Shown: positions 10,801 to 23,232, counted from the first letter of the stretch. The stretch: DNA of 64,000 nt from Platanthera guangdongensis (GCA_039583875.1 CM077150.1:188670375-188734374); one strand, 5' to 3'. Numbers and translations are program-made. The notes: generated from the sequence alone by a model not told the origin.

Positions 10801-13465
10801 TGATGGTCCTCATCTTCTGGCGTATGGGGCGAGTGCGGGGGTCCAAGTTCAGGCGATGGCAGGCCACGTCAGCGTCGATGCCCGGCATGTCCGCCGCGCT
10901 CCAGGCGAAGATGTCGACGTTGCCTTGAATGCAAGCCCGCACTTGCTCCCGGGCCTCGGGACTCAAGCCCCCGCTGACTCGCACCCTTTGTACTTTCCCT
11001 GCGCTGGTGAAGACCTCCATCTCCACCACTTCTTCGGCCGGCTCCAGCCGCGACTGCTCCCAACCGTCCCTTGCCTCTTTCTCCAGCTCCAGCTCTTCTC
11101 TTTCTCCCTCCTCCTCGATCTCCATCGCTTCCACCAGCCCCTCCTGCTGCTGCTCGACTCCTACGCCCCTCGGGGCCTCTCCCTCGACTCCTCCTGCCGC
11201 TTGCTCTCCTACTTCCATCGCCCCTTCCGGGCTCTCCTGCTCCTCGTCCCCCCGGACCACCTGCACATCTCCTTGCAGCTTCTCAGTCTCATCTTCTCCG
11301 ACTTCCTCCCCAGCTATCTCTCTCGCCTCCTCTAGGCCCATTTCCTCTTCCTCACCAACCTCCTCAAGTGTCGTCATCTCTATCTCCAACTCCTCTGCTT
11401 CTGCCATCCACGAAATGGTGTTGACTGCTGTAACATAGCATTGTCTTGCCACCTTCGGGTCCCCTCTTACCCTGACATGCACCCCCCCCCCCTCATTGTT
11501 GAACTTGAGGCATTGATGGAACGAGGAGGGGACGCAGCGAAAGGCGCTGATGAGGGGGCGCCCAAAGATGGCATTGTAGCTGCTCGGGGCGTCCACGATC
11601 ACGAACCTACAGTTCCGTGACACGCCCCCCAACCTTACGTGTAGCCCTACTCCTCCTACCTCTTTCCTCTCTCCAGAGAACCCGAACAGAGGTCCGTCCG
11701 ACGCCAAGACCCTCTTCCCTTCAACCCTCATCTCATCAAAGGCCTTCTTGAAGATGACATTTACCGAGCTCCCGTTATCTACCAGTATCCTCGAGACCGT
11801 ATAATTTTCCACCGCCGTCTGGATCACCAGGGCGTCACAGAATGGATCCTCATAGTCTGGCATGTCTGCTGATGAGAAAGTGATCTTTTCTTCTGGTTGG
11901 GGAACCTGGGAGGTAGAGGCCACCCCCCTTCGGTACATGGTTTGCAGGCTCCCCTTGCGGGTTGCCTCAATCCCCACTCCTCCGTGAATCACCCCGATTC
12001 CTCCCCGGGTCCCTACATCTACCCGATCTTCGCACCTATCTTCCGCCTCGCCCTGCTGCACCTCTACTATCCTCACCGGTGGATCCTGCCTCCCTGCTCC
12101 TCTTGATTCTCTTATCTCTAAGAACTCCGGGCAGGTGGTCGTCGCGTGACCTTCCTCCTGGTGGAAGTCACAAAAAGGCAACGCCTCCCCGCCCCTTCTT
12201 CCCTCTCCTCTCCCTCTTCTCCCTCCTCCTCGAGCTCCTCTCCCAGCTCCTCTTCCTCTTCCCACTTCCATGGCCTCCTGCGGTGGTGGGGGACGACCCC
12301 TCGGCTCCTGCCTCCATGCCGGTCGGTCGAACCTCCGGGGTTCCCGCAGGTTATCTCTCCCCTGGTAGCCTTCTCCTGGCCCATGGGGGCGACCCTCCTG
12401 GGGCCTCCAACCTAACCGGTTGTTCGGCTCCCGGGCCCCCCAACCCTGCTGCTGCCCAAACCTTCGGGGCTCTTCTCTTCTCCTTTCTTCCCTTTGCTCC
12501 CTCTGTTCCCTCGGCTCCTTCTGTCTTCCCGCTGCTGGTTCCTTCACGTCGTCCTCTGCTAGCTTGGCCAACTTCCTGGCGAATGCTGGGTTTGCTCTCT
12601 CGAAGTCAATTTCCTTTGCCGCCCTCTCCATGAGCTCCTCAAAGGAGAGGGGAGGCACCCTTTTCAACTTCATGCTAAAGAATCCCGGTCTCATCCCCAG
12701 GGTGAAGGTCAGCATCAGTGCGTACCCTGGGACCTCCTGGACCAGGAGGATCTCCTCCTGAAACCGGTCGACATAGTGACCCAGCGTCTCATCAGGCTGC
12801 TGCCTCGCCGCAAACAGACACTCTGTTTCCTTTTTCCGCTTCTTCGAAGTTGAGAACCTCAACAGGAAACTTCTCCGCAGATCCTCAAAACAGTAGATTG
12901 ATCTTGCTGACAACTGGTGGAACCAGTCCCGAGCCTTCTCCTTCAGCGTGATGGCAAATAGCCGGCATTTAAAGGCATCCGTCATCTGCCTGATCGATAC
13001 AACGTCCTCAAACCACTGTACGTGCTGTACAGGGTCATCCTTCCCCGAGTAGTAGGACATGTCGGGCTCCCGGAACCCCTCCGGTACCGGAGCTGAGATG
13101 ATGAGCTCTCTAAATGGGCTCTCGCCTCCTGTCTGGCGAGAGGGTACGTCCCGCGGCCTCGGCTGACTGGCCTGATCCGCGAGACCGTGCCCCGGGAAGA
13201 GCTCTCGCACTGCCGCTTCCTTCTCGCCCAGGTCCGTCAGCGCCTCCTTGCCCGGGCGCTGGCTTTGGCTAGGGAAGAGTTCCCGCGCCGCCACATCTCT
13301 CTCGCCCGCCTCCCCCGGGACCTCCTTTCCCGAGCGCTGTCCTGGGGCGTTCTCGCCCAAGAGCGGGACCTCTTCTATCGGGACCTGAGGGGTGGCCCAC
13401 TCGCCTCTCGCCGAGAAGGCCAAACTGATCGTCTGCAGAACCTCTCGCCTGAACTCATCCAGCAT
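7829..13465 (-). CDS. Gag-pol polyprotein of Tat gypsy element F (one in-frame stop)
   Basis: One minus-strand frame of 1,878 codons from ATG 13463-13465, interrupted only by TGA at 8330-8332 (TGG expected in KGNWVEQL). Residues: gag about 140-300 (KEKARDWFHQL); zinc knuckle C432-x2-H-x4-H-x4-C445; protease with DNG at 563-565; a Glu-rich spacer 690-815; reverse transcriptase about 890-1080 with YVDD at 1033-1036; first RNase H/connection about 1140-1300; a second RNase H 1311-1435 (MVDGAS, AEYEA, FTDSK); integrase with the H...H...CQKC finger near 1525-1566 and D1595, D1655, E1691; then the C-terminal GKLHPNWEGPYIV block in the last 166 codons. It would make the particle, copy its RNA into DNA and insert it. 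The stop removes the last 166 residues, so this copy is probably inactive on its own. Confidence 0.92.
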
Positions 13466-13573
13466 CCTCTTCGTCGCTTCCTCTCCCCGGGTGGGGGAGC
13501 CTCCAGAACCTGACCCTTAACCTTCACCTCCAGCCATGGGACAAAACTTAAGGCTTTCTTGTATCAGCTGTCT

Positions 13574-13591
13574 TCCACGCTCACCGCACCA
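13574..13591 (-). promoter_or_regulatory. Primer-binding site of element F, tRNA-Phe type
   Basis: The plus strand reads CCACGCTCACCGCACCA (13575-13591), ending in CCA, 4 nt from the 5' LTR. From memory this equals the 3' end of plant tRNA-Phe(GAA); the next base (13574) also fits. The complement on the element strand would prime minus-strand DNA synthesis. Confidence 0.7.
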
Positions 13592-13595
13592 GAAC

Positions 13596-14316
13596 TGTTG
13601 AAGTCAAATATGACCTCAACTGGAGTTCGAAGAAAAAGGGGATGCAGCCAAAACCTACTTCTCTCAAGCCCCAACCCTCGACTGGATTCGAAGGACCTAA
13701 GACTGACCCAATAGCCTCAGCAGGGAGGTCTCACCTCACACCCGGAAGATCTCTGAGAGCTTCCCCTCCAAAGCCAAAGCTGGGCTAGGAGCTCCTCAGA
13801 AAGCACCAGAATTTGGGAGATAATGATGGCTTGCCTTCTAAGGAGCCCTTATGGGTCTATTTATAGCATCTTGCTGTCCTGAAATTACTGAAAAGCCCCT
13901 AGTTGGTCTGCCAATAGCTGAATCCCGCTGTTTTTCTGAGGGTACTGAAGTAATTTCTCCTGAGGGCAATTAGGACATTCTACCCAAGGCCCTGGGCCCC
14001 CCCTCGGCGAGAGCAGAGCCGAGGACCTCCTGTCCAGAGCCTGGCGCGAACGCTCTCGCCTGCTTACAGGCGAGAGCCCTTTGAGATTGGAGCCTGGCGC
14101 AAGCGCAAGCGTTCCCGCGCCGGCCGCGCTCGACGATCTTGGCCCGCTGTTCTCCGTTCGACGATTCGGTTGCGCTCGCCGATCTTGGATCGACGATCTG
14201 GCGCGATCGTTCCCGCCTACTTGGGCGAGATCTTCCTTAGGGCGGGAACTCCTTTGGCTAGCCCAATTGTGACCATTGTGCTTCCTGGTCTGACTCAGCG
14301 AATATGGGGTTGTACA
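13596..14316 (-). repeat. 5' LTR of gypsy element F
   Basis: 721 bp, the partner of 546-1266, with a minus-strand TATAAATA at 13858-13865 that would drive gag-pol transcription leftwards. It is followed on the right by target duplication GTGGT. Confidence 0.93.
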
Positions 14317-14321
14317 GTGGT

Positions 14322-14426
14322 GATCTTCAGGGAGCCAGTGTGACCCGAAGATCGCTGAGGATCACCCATCCGGGGTGTCACAACACACGGCGATGAAGAT
14401 TCAACGGCCGCCGAAGAATCGTCCAT
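14322..14426 (-). pseudogene. Ty1/copia gag, N-terminal part (element E)
   Basis: The first 35 or so codons of the same gag. The ATG (complement 14424-14426) opens a frame starting MDDSSAAVESSSP that runs leftwards to the gypsy insertion at 14321. If the 5-bp target duplication is counted once, it continues in frame into the copia N-terminal signature at 545. So gag was still open at this point when gypsy element F landed. The start is supported by the leader, the PBS and the LTR immediately to the right. Confidence 0.75.
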
Positions 14427-15061
14427 GAGAAGAAAAAACTAACAAGATCAAAAAAAAACTTTAACAATGCAGACAGCAGATCTGGCACAGGAACATCACT
14501 ATGCAGATCAGAAAGCAGAGAAAATAGAGTCAGCGGCACTAAAACTGACTCCATCCATAAGAGAAATCGATGCAGCAGCGATAGAGATCTGGATGTTGAA
14601 GCAGAGAAACCAGGAATATCTGGATGTAGATCACCTAATAAGAAGCAGATGTAGATCTGGAAGCAGATGTATATCCAGTGGATAGATGCCAGCGGATGTC
14701 GATGCCAGCTTGTCAGCAGACGTCGATGCAGCAGCAGAGAAGATGGTTAGCGGGAATCAACGCCAGCGGATGTCAATGCAGCAGACGGATCGACGCTAGG
14801 AAGCAGCAGCAAATGTCGATGCAGCAGAGAAAAAATGGCGAGATGCGGCGACGGTAAAACGGCGCGAATCATGGGGAGAGGCGGCGGTCTCCTTCAACGC
14901 GCACCACCGCCGGCGAGAGAGCCGTGGTTCATCGTGGAATCGTCGTCAAACTAGCGGAGGAACAGGTGCGCAGCGACAGGAAGAGACGACGGGAAGAGAC
15001 GAGCGGCGGAAGCAAAGCACGGGATTAGGTTAAATCGCTCTCTTTCCCTCTGATACCAAGT
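14427..15061 (-). other. 5' leader and PBS of copia element E
   Basis: About 635 bp of untranslated leader between LTR and gag. A primer-binding site matching the 3' end of plant initiator-Met tRNA (TGGTATCAGAG on the minus strand) lies at about 15049-15059, 2-3 nt from the LTR. The middle of the leader (14680-14840) is built of imperfect repeats of a GTCGATGCCAGC/GTCGATGCAGCAG motif. The small plus-strand open frame at 14467-14685 has no family signature and I treat it as chance. Confidence 0.6.
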
Positions 15062-15184
15062 TGAGAATAAAAACCCAATAATATTAAGAGCTCCCTTTAC
15101 TCATATATATAGAGGAAGGGATGAAAAACCATACAAAATCCCAAAATACCCTTAAGCGGGAAAAAACCAAGAAACATTACAACA
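15062..15184 (-). repeat. Short 5' LTR of copia element E (123 bp)
   Basis: On the minus strand this begins TGTTGTAATG and ends ATTCTCA, immediately followed by the initiator-Met PBS. It carries a TATA stretch (CTATATATA on the minus strand, about 15103-15111). At 123 bp it is unusually short. The partner LTR lies outside the window, so the outer boundary rests on the TG...CA ends only. CGACT (15185-15189) is the predicted target duplication. Confidence 0.6.
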
Positions 15185-15224
15185 CGACTTGATTTCAATT
15201 GAAGTTTTGTGTCATTTGGAAGTG

Positions 15225-16720
15225 TTTTTGACATGATTTGGTGTTTTGTAAATTTATAGCCATAATTACTTAATTAATTGACCCACCTTTAAAATAATTA
15301 AAATAAAAATACCTAAAACATTATAAAAATACTCAATCTTTTTCAGTGGCCTATTTAGGTCATAAATGATCTTGGGTTGCAATTTGAACTCATGGTGAAG
15401 TGTTTTGATGATTTTGTAAACCTAAACCCTTTAATTATTAAATAATTGTCACACATTTTAATAAATGAAATAAAAATGCCTAAAACATTTCTAAAAATAC
15501 ACTATCTTTTTCAGTGGCCTATTTGGGTCATGACTGATCTTAGTTTGTGATTTGGATTCATGGTGAAGTGTTTTGGTGATTTTGTAAAACTATACCCTTT
15601 AATTATTAAATAATTGTCACACCTTTTAATAAATAAAATAAAAATGCCTAAAACATTTCTAAAAATACCCAATCTTTTTCAGTGGCATATTTGGGTCATG
15701 TCCGACCTTAGTTTGTAATTTATAGTCATGGTGAAGTGCTTTGATGATTTTGTAAAACTATAGCAGTAATTATTTAATTAATAGTCATACCATTTAAAAT
15801 TGAATTAAAAATACCTAAATATTTCCAAAATTGCCCAAACTTTTTCAGTGACCTATTTAGGTCATGACTGACCTTAGTTTACAACTTGAACTAATGATAA
15901 AGTGTTTTGATGATTTTGTAAAACTATAGCATTAGTTATTTAATTAATAATCATACCCTTTGAAAATTGAATTAAAAATACCTGATCATTTCCAACATTT
16001 CTCAAACTTTTTCAGTGTCCTATTTAGGTCACTGACCTTGGTTAATAAATTGGTGTTGTTTTAATTTGTTTTGATGATTTTTCAAAACTATACCGCTTAA
16101 TAATTATTATATGTCACACTCTTCATATAAATGAAATAAAAATGTCTAAAACATCTTTATAAATTCTCAAACTATTTCAGTGACCTATTATGATCCTGAG
16201 TCATGACTGACCTTGGTTTATAATTTGAAATTCTTTCGACTTGTTTTGACTATTTTATAAAACTATACGTAATAATTAAATAGTAAATTGTCACATCATG
16301 TAAATTAATGAAATACAAAGGCTCTAAACCTTTCAATAAATTCCACAACTTTTACAGTAGCCTAATAATGTCATGAATGACTTTGGGTTCAATTTTGAGG
16401 ATGTTTGAACTTAAATTGATCATCTTATGATTTATGCGTTTAAATAGTATAGTTTGATTATTCATTTTATCACAATAGGATATTTATGAAATATTTTGAT
16501 CCTAAACATATGAATAAATTCCTATATTTTATGATGCACTTATAATATGATGACAGACCTTGGGTTCAATGTTGAAATTGTTTGGACTAAACATTAACTC
16601 TCCTATAAAATTGTACATGATCGGAGCATAGTTTGATCATTCAAATGGTCACACTAGTATACTTAAGAACCGTTTTAACCTTAAACATTTATTATAAATA
16701 CTTGTTTCATTTCAGCTCCT
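15225..16720. repeat. Degenerate 167-bp tandem repeat, about 8 units
   Basis: The phrase TTTTTCAGTGGCCTATTTAGGTC recurs, with decay, near 15340, 15508, 15676, 15842, 16009, 16174 and 16351, and fades out by about 16700. The spacing is 165-177 bp. Each unit also carries GTGTTTTGATGATTTTGTAAAACTATA and TTTAATTATTAAATAATTG. Divergence rises towards the right. The units are AT-rich and non-coding. Confidence 0.8.
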
Positions 16721-18739
16721 TTATTGTATCATGTTTCAACACCATTCTTATTGCACTTATACATATCGGGTGATCATAAGTAGTACGTAGTAAACCATTG
16801 ATGTGGTGCATGCTTCTTTCAAAAATATAATTAGACTGGCGGAACTAGCAGTAAACATAGTATACGTCGGTGAATCCATATTTTAAGATGTCTAACTGGT
16901 CTAGGAAAGAAGTTAGGGGTGAGCCAGTATACCCGCAAGGACGGTGGTGTATAACGGTACACAGTGCGACCACCAACCTTATTCTTATCTGGCCAGTTGG
17001 CAACTTAAATTAGGTATCACAACGTATTTCTAAGGAGTTATCTAGCATGAGTGCATGACCCAGGATTAAACTTATTTACAATGTTTGGAAACATTCAGTT
17101 TTGTTCATATCACTCCTTATTTATATGGTCTACGATGAGACAAAGGTTCGCAAGGTTGGTTGGTGAGCCTGATGTGAGGGATTCTTAAAAGGTAATTAAC
17201 TAACTAATATTATGGCGGGTCTAACCAATCTACCGAACAACACACACTGACGGAGAGATTTGCATGTTAGATCCTTTTAACTTTAGGGGCAATTTGTCTT
17301 GTGGTTAAATTCTCGGTGGAAAAATCCTCTTAGTCTGTATCGTATCCCTGCAGAAATTGCGGGATGACGGGCAGAGTACAAAGTGCGGGCCAGTGTTGTA
17401 CGTTAAGGCCTAGGATGGTGGTGTGTCACCTACCTAGAAGTGGAGAAGTCTGATCTGATGTTATCATTCGCCACGGCGATAAGGCCTGTGTGGTTAGCTA
17501 CCTACTTAATAATCGGACTGGGTAGGACTTAGACATCTAACACGAATTCATCATATCATCTTACTTTAGCATACCATGCATCCTTAAACCCTTATACTAT
17601 AAGTTTGTATGAGCATTCTTGTAAGATAAGAAAATTAGAAGAACTTTAACTTATAAGTTTGTATGCGCATTCATATAAGTTAAGTTATTATTTTTGTATC
17701 ATAACTGCTACTTACTCATACGGTATATTAGAATTTTAAAAACTTTAACTTATAAGTTTGTATGGGCATTCATATAAATTAAATTATTATTTTTGTAACA
17801 TAATTGTTACATACTCGTACTATATATTGTAAGAACCTTAACTTATAAGTTTGTATAGGCATTCATATAATTTAAATTACTTTTGTACCATAACTGTGAC
17901 ATACTCATATTATATATTTTAACGTGCTAGATTTACATATGTCAGAACAAGACCCCCCAAGTTATAAGGATAAATGAGCATTCGTATAAGTTGAGTCATT
18001 TATCCTTCCTCTTACTACTTGTTTTATAACACGTTTGATAAATTGAGCCTTCAAACTCCCTCTCTCTCTCTCATCACTCGATTTATCCATACTACTACTT
18101 GTACACATTGACCTTCCTCAACCCAATGCTTTAGGATGCGTTGGGGAAAGGGGAGGAATTCACTTAGTCAAATTGACTAACGGTTTGTGATAACACATTC
18201 TAGGATCCCCAGTAGCCCCGACCACAGCAGTTCTCGTAGCACCAGCCCCAGTTCCAGCCCATGCTAGAGAACCCTGAGGTAGGGACGAAGATATCTGCAG
18301 TCATGGACCCCAATTAGACCCGCAGTGATAGTAAAAGAGTTACTAAGAAATGTGAGTTCTTGCTTCGGTTCCATGATCCTTACTTTGTTATAAGGGCATG
18401 CTTTAGTATTAGTTGTAAGGGCATGTTTAGCCCTAGTGTTCCGTTGTAATCTAAACCTTTGATATATATATGAAAAATGTGATTTAGACTTCATCTTTGT
18501 TTATTATACGCTGTTGTAGATTGGTATTACTGTGATATAATGATAGCTCGCCTTAGAGGGCATGCATCATACAGTGGGGGTTAGCCTGTTTACTAACACT
18601 ACTGTATGGCAACTGCCATCATTATAAGAATTTTCTCGGCGTGACCAATTACCGGGAGGGGTTTCTTACAGATATCGATGACGATAGATATGGTCTCTGC
18701 TAGGGAATAGTGGTCATATCGAATTAACACATCTCGGAT
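16721..18739. other. Unassigned AT-rich sequence, possibly an old gypsy LTR
   Basis: No supported gene. At 17570-18030 the phrase AACTTATAAGTTTGTATG(A/G)GCATTC(A/T)TATAAG recurs four to five times at roughly 100-bp intervals. The block 18260-18500 reads like the 3' part of a plant gypsy LTR (TGATATATATATG after a T-rich segment), but I found no partner copy or target duplication. Confidence 0.4.
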
Positions 18740-19850
18740 CTCAAGTCATAGTCCACACCTAAATTTGGATAAGGTATCTTGTGGGTATTCTATTATGTTG
18801 CACCTAATTATAAAATCCTTCATTTCAGCAAGATAATCAGATACTGATTTGGATTCTTGACGTAGAGACGTCAACTCATCTAGTAGATGGGTCTGATAGT
18901 GTTGTGGAATGTACTGCTCCTCCAATATGGCTTTCATGTGAGGCCAATGGGTAATGGGAGGGCGGTCATTCCTCTCTAGACTATGCTCTACACCGATCTA
19001 AAATATTTTTGCTCGCCCCATCAATTTCATTTTGGCGAACTGAAACTTTTGGTCTTTCGTGATACGATACCACTAAAAATAGGTTTCTATGTCTATAACT
19101 CAGTCAGAAAAGACTTTGGGATCCATAGAATTATTATAAAGAGACGGATCAAGCTTCACAACTCGGGTGAGATCGGGTCGCCTATTCCGGGGAGGATAGT
19201 CATAGTAGTCATCGTAGGGATCACAATTGTCTCGACGTTGTGGGGGTGTCTGTCGATGCCAATCGATGCATGGTCAGTATAGGTCGACGATGGTCTCGAG
19301 GACGCTCTTCTCTCGCTAAGTCATAATAAGGCCTCTCCTAATAATTATCTCGCGTACCTAAGAAAGGCTTTCATTGAGATTCAGGAAAATACCTTGGGGA
19401 ATTCCTACCCCGGTCGTGCTTAAATTCGAACATATCTAAGAGATTTTTAACCTCGTCCTCAAAAAGAGGATTCATCATAAGTATAGATCATTCAACATAG
19501 TGAAATGGGACTTTGTGATGGGGACGAACAGAATGTTCATCTCGAATTTGAGGTGACATTGAAACTCGAGGGGGTACTTCTAAACTATTCACCCTAACAC
19601 TATGGTTTTTGAATCCTTCTTTCAGTTGGTGTAAACTCTCAGTTAATGTCGTCATTTGGTGAGCGAAAGATAGAAACCACGGGGGTGGTTCATTCTCTTC
19701 GTTCACAAGACTCGGTTGACCATGTTCAACTCGACGCATCCCCGAGTTTACCTCTTGAGGGTGTTCAAGTGGTAGATTGTGATGGGGTGAACTCATACTT
19801 ATTAACCTACCACTACGCGAATGCATGCGAGACAGACAATAATACAAATG
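18740..19850 (-). pseudogene. Decayed Ty3/gypsy gag
   Basis: Read on the minus strand with several stops and shifts: RNRRPDLTRVVKLDPS, then YRITKDQKFQFAKMKLMGRA, then HMKAILEEQYIPQHYQTHLL and SLRQESKSVSDYLAEMKDFI. This is the ordinary gag pattern of plant gypsy elements. The best open pieces are 18746-18937 and 19488-19847. No pol is seen to its left. Confidence 0.65.
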
Positions 19851-19960
19851 TATGATTATGCTATTTAAAAAATTCCTCTTTTCTTAAAATAAAAAAGTGT
19901 TATGCGGGTTCCTATTCTACGCAGGATGGATTCCGAAACTTAGAAAATTTCGGAATCTGT

Positions 19961-19974
19961 ATCTAATACCAAAT
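19961..19974 (-). promoter_or_regulatory. Degenerate initiator-Met primer-binding site
   Basis: The minus strand reads TGGTATTAGAT (TGGTATCAGAG expected), upstream of the decayed gag and 3 nt from a TG-start (19975) that looks like the inner end of an old LTR. Confidence 0.5.
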
Positions 19975-22900
19975 TGATACAAGACGGCGCATAGGGTTTG
20001 CACGTCTATCGGCTATTTCTAGGAAACTCTAAATGTATGTTATGAATAATGGATTTTTGTAAAAAAAAAAGTAAATTAAGCGGGTGTTGCACACACTTAA
20101 AGAAATTAAGCAACTTTGATTTTTTGTAAAATGCAAAGTAATTATTTTGTTTTCAAATGAATTTTCTTAGCAAAAACGGAAATCGTGAACTCCAAATACG
20201 ATTTTGTTTGGAGTTTTTGACGTAGCATTTGGAAGACCAAACAGACTCGGAATTTCTCGAGAATGGGCCCTTTAGAATTGTATCGACGAGCCGGTCGAGG
20301 TCGCCACAAAAAGTACCAGCTCGACCTTACTGTTTTTGTGGAACCTCATCAATAACTATGCATCTTTCTTCATTTCTTTGACTTAAAATTCGCATTGCTT
20401 TGGAATAACAAATTTTGAGTTGGGGGGTATTTGATAACATCAAATAAGTGACAATTATTTTTTTTATTACACTTAAAGTACTATTGAATTCTTATGTGTT
20501 TTATTGAGCCATAGATCGATTTACACATTATTTGTATCTTCTAGTTAAGGAATTAAGGAATAAGCTATTTTGAGTTTAATGGAGCTTATTAAAGCTAATT
20601 GGGATGAAAATAAAGCTCAGACAAAGGCATAGGAGAACCATGTTGATGTATACTCGACTCGGGTTTTGAAAAATTAAATATTTTAAATCAAAATATTTTA
20701 TTTTGTATAAAATAAAATTATGATTTTTAGAAATAAAATGGATTTTAACTTTGAAAGGAGAGTCCGGTTGGCCAAAATCGAACTTTTGCGAGCAAATTAC
20801 TCTCAATTGTTTGAGCTTCCCTCGATCAGTAATCGTTGTTACAAAAAAAACATTCTGCAGCGCATGACGAATTGAATTGTTGCGAGATCCGCACAACCAC
20901 AAGCATAACCCGCAAGCAATAATTTATGAAAATAACGGTAATTAAACCGAGAAGAACGTTTGGGGCAAGATCTTAACTATTTAAATGAGTGCATAAAATT
21001 AAAACCTAATGACGAGCAACGGAGGGGTAAAAGTATACCACAGGACGAGTAATCAGTCCAAACTCTGAGTTGAGGTGGCTTCGGCCAGCCGTTTGCTGGA
21101 AGTAAATGTTGGAGTCGACAGCAGTCCAGCTACAGTGAGGAAACTGGTGGTCGCCGGAGAGAGAAGTTGAGGCCTTTGTCTGTCGTGGACTGAGGGAGGT
21201 CGGCGAACCCTGTTGGAATGGCGTCGAGGAAGGAGGGCAGCGACAGAGCGGTGCAGTAGCCTGCCCGGTCGCTTGGACAGTGGCAGGGGCGGCGGTGCTG
21301 TTGACGGGAGCATGAGCAGCGGCTGCGGGCAACTGGGACGCCGGAGAGACTCGGACGAGAGTAGATGATGTTGTCGGAGGGCTAGAACGGCAGGGTTTCC
21401 GGCAGCTATGCTAGGACGAGGGCCGGAGAACCCTGCTGGGCGTCGTCAAGGGGGGCAAGGCAGCGACTGGGCGGAGCGTTGAAAAAAATCGGAGCGGCAG
21501 GAGAGCTGTGCGGGGAAGACAGGACCGGCCAGGAAGGGAAATTGAATTGAAATTCAATTTCCTGCTTTTGGGTTCCTTTTGTCTCTTTTCACATCGAATT
21601 AAAAAGAGTTTTTTTTTGTTTGGAATCCAAAATATTTCTTTCTATTATCTTTTACATAATATATCGTTTCCAAATATTTGTTTCCAAATAATTCTTTCAA
21701 TAACTTATAGCTCTTCAAATTAATACCAAACTTAAAAAATTTCTATTTCTCTCCATCTTTTGAATTATTTCCCCAAATACAACATTTCTTAATATTAATA
21801 TTTCCTCCTTTAAATTTAAGTTTTAAATTTATGCAATCTTTTAAAAATTCTTAAGTTTGTCTGTTACGTCCTAACGACTAAAATCACCAGACCTATTTAT
21901 TCAGGGTCTCATCGGTCGGTCAAACCAACGAGCCAAACATTTTTTAAATAGAAGCAAGTGCCCGAAAAGAAAATACATGACAATAAATAAATGCATAGTA
22001 AAAAAAACTCCATTACGCATGATGACGTCATGAAAATTTGAATGCGACAGAGGATGCATCACATGTGAAAATGCACGGCCCAAACGAAAATGTGTACAAC
22101 TTTAACACGGTCAGTGCATTAAACGAACGTTCGTGAGTTTTCAGTACATATCCAAGCACACACCAGTGTGTTCTTCTAGATGCATGTTCATGCATCAACT
22201 ATCACGCCCGTGTGATCTTCCCGACAGCTCCACTTCTTTGATAGTAATAACAAAACTACGTGCGTGTGCGTTTATACACACATTCGTGCGTCCCCGACAT
22301 TTATCTCCCCATTTCTGGCAGTTACGTATAGTTGCCTCCATCTCGTGGGTGATTTGATGCAATTAAAAAAACGCACATTGGTGCATTATACGCATGACCG
22401 TGTATTTTGCCTATTTATATAAATACTTTTATTTAAAGAACAGGATGAGAGCCCATTTAGGGGGCCCATTCAGATAGTAAGGGGCAACATTAGACACCTC
22501 ATATATACCTCTTTTCAGAGCATTTTTAATTTGTATTTGAATGATTTTAGAGAGAAGAATCATAGAAGATTGAAGGAACAACTGAAAGAAGTCTGATTTG
22601 GAGTCTAGCTTATGGATGTAATACAGAATCGACGACCCTTATAGCATTTGCATTTTTATTCTCTACTTTGTGAGTTTTTTTATCTAATATCATGCAATTT
22701 ACTTTCCTCATTATCAATCTTTTTATGGTTTGTCTAACAATGAGAGGCTAGCTCTCTTGTTGGGAAGATTGCGTAGTAATGTGAACTAATGCTAGGATTT
22801 TTATAAGTGATTGTATTAATTTTAATTATATTTTGTATGATTAGGGATGTATTCAAGTGTTTAATGTGTACTCTAGTTTAATTGGTCACAACACTAGTTT

Positions 22901-23232
22901 CATGTGTAAGCATTGACATTGGATCATGAATCAATTGATTTACGAGTCTCATAAATAGCACAATATATTTAAATACTTATGGGAGGCGTGATACGGATCT
23001 ATGCGGTAGATGCATTCTAAATATTGAATGTATTTAGTTTTTTTCAGTGCATTAAAGCTTTCGCTATCATTCTAGACATGTTCGGCCCACGATATGTCGT
23101 TTGCTAATGAATTATAATCAATTCTGCCGGGATAAAAGGTTTCGACGTGCTTAAGAAATTTCACCATCAATTATAAAAAAATTTTATAAAATCAATCACT
23201 TCACTCATGAATAATCTTACTTAATATTCATA
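19975..23232. other. Unassigned, probably old LTR and intergenic sequence
   Basis: Begins TGATACAAGACGG next to the PBS, so at least the first part is probably an LTR on the minus strand; its outer end was not found. A GC-rich island (21060-21540) has long open frames but no family signature. The rest is AT-rich. The block 22360-22720 resembles a plant LTR end (TATATATACC, then T-rich). Confidence 0.4.

Larger units (their letters stand above)
546..14316 (-). mobile_element. Tat-lineage Ty3/gypsy retrotransposon (element F)
   Basis: Complete 13,771-bp element on the minus strand, flanked by the 5-bp target duplication GTGGT at 541-545 and 14317-14321. Both LTRs are 721 bp, run TGTTG...TGTACA in plus orientation, and differ at 18 positions by my count (about 2.5%; 16 are transitions). 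Order in the direction of transcription: 5' LTR, tRNA-Phe-type PBS, gag-pol with two RNase H domains, a 115-bp tandem array, two opposite-strand genes, PPT, 3' LTR. Dual RNase H plus long extra sequence between pol and the 3' LTR, including antisense genes, are known traits of the Tat lineage (Ogre, Grande, Retand relatives). It is inserted in the gag gene of copia element E. Confidence 0.93.

Noticed and set aside
10856..12633. Long plus-strand open frames opposite to gag-pol of element F (10856-11438, 11962-12633)
   Set aside because: They are Ser/Pro/Leu-rich mirror images of the Glu/Arg-rich and Gly/Arg-rich parts of the polyprotein and show no family pattern.
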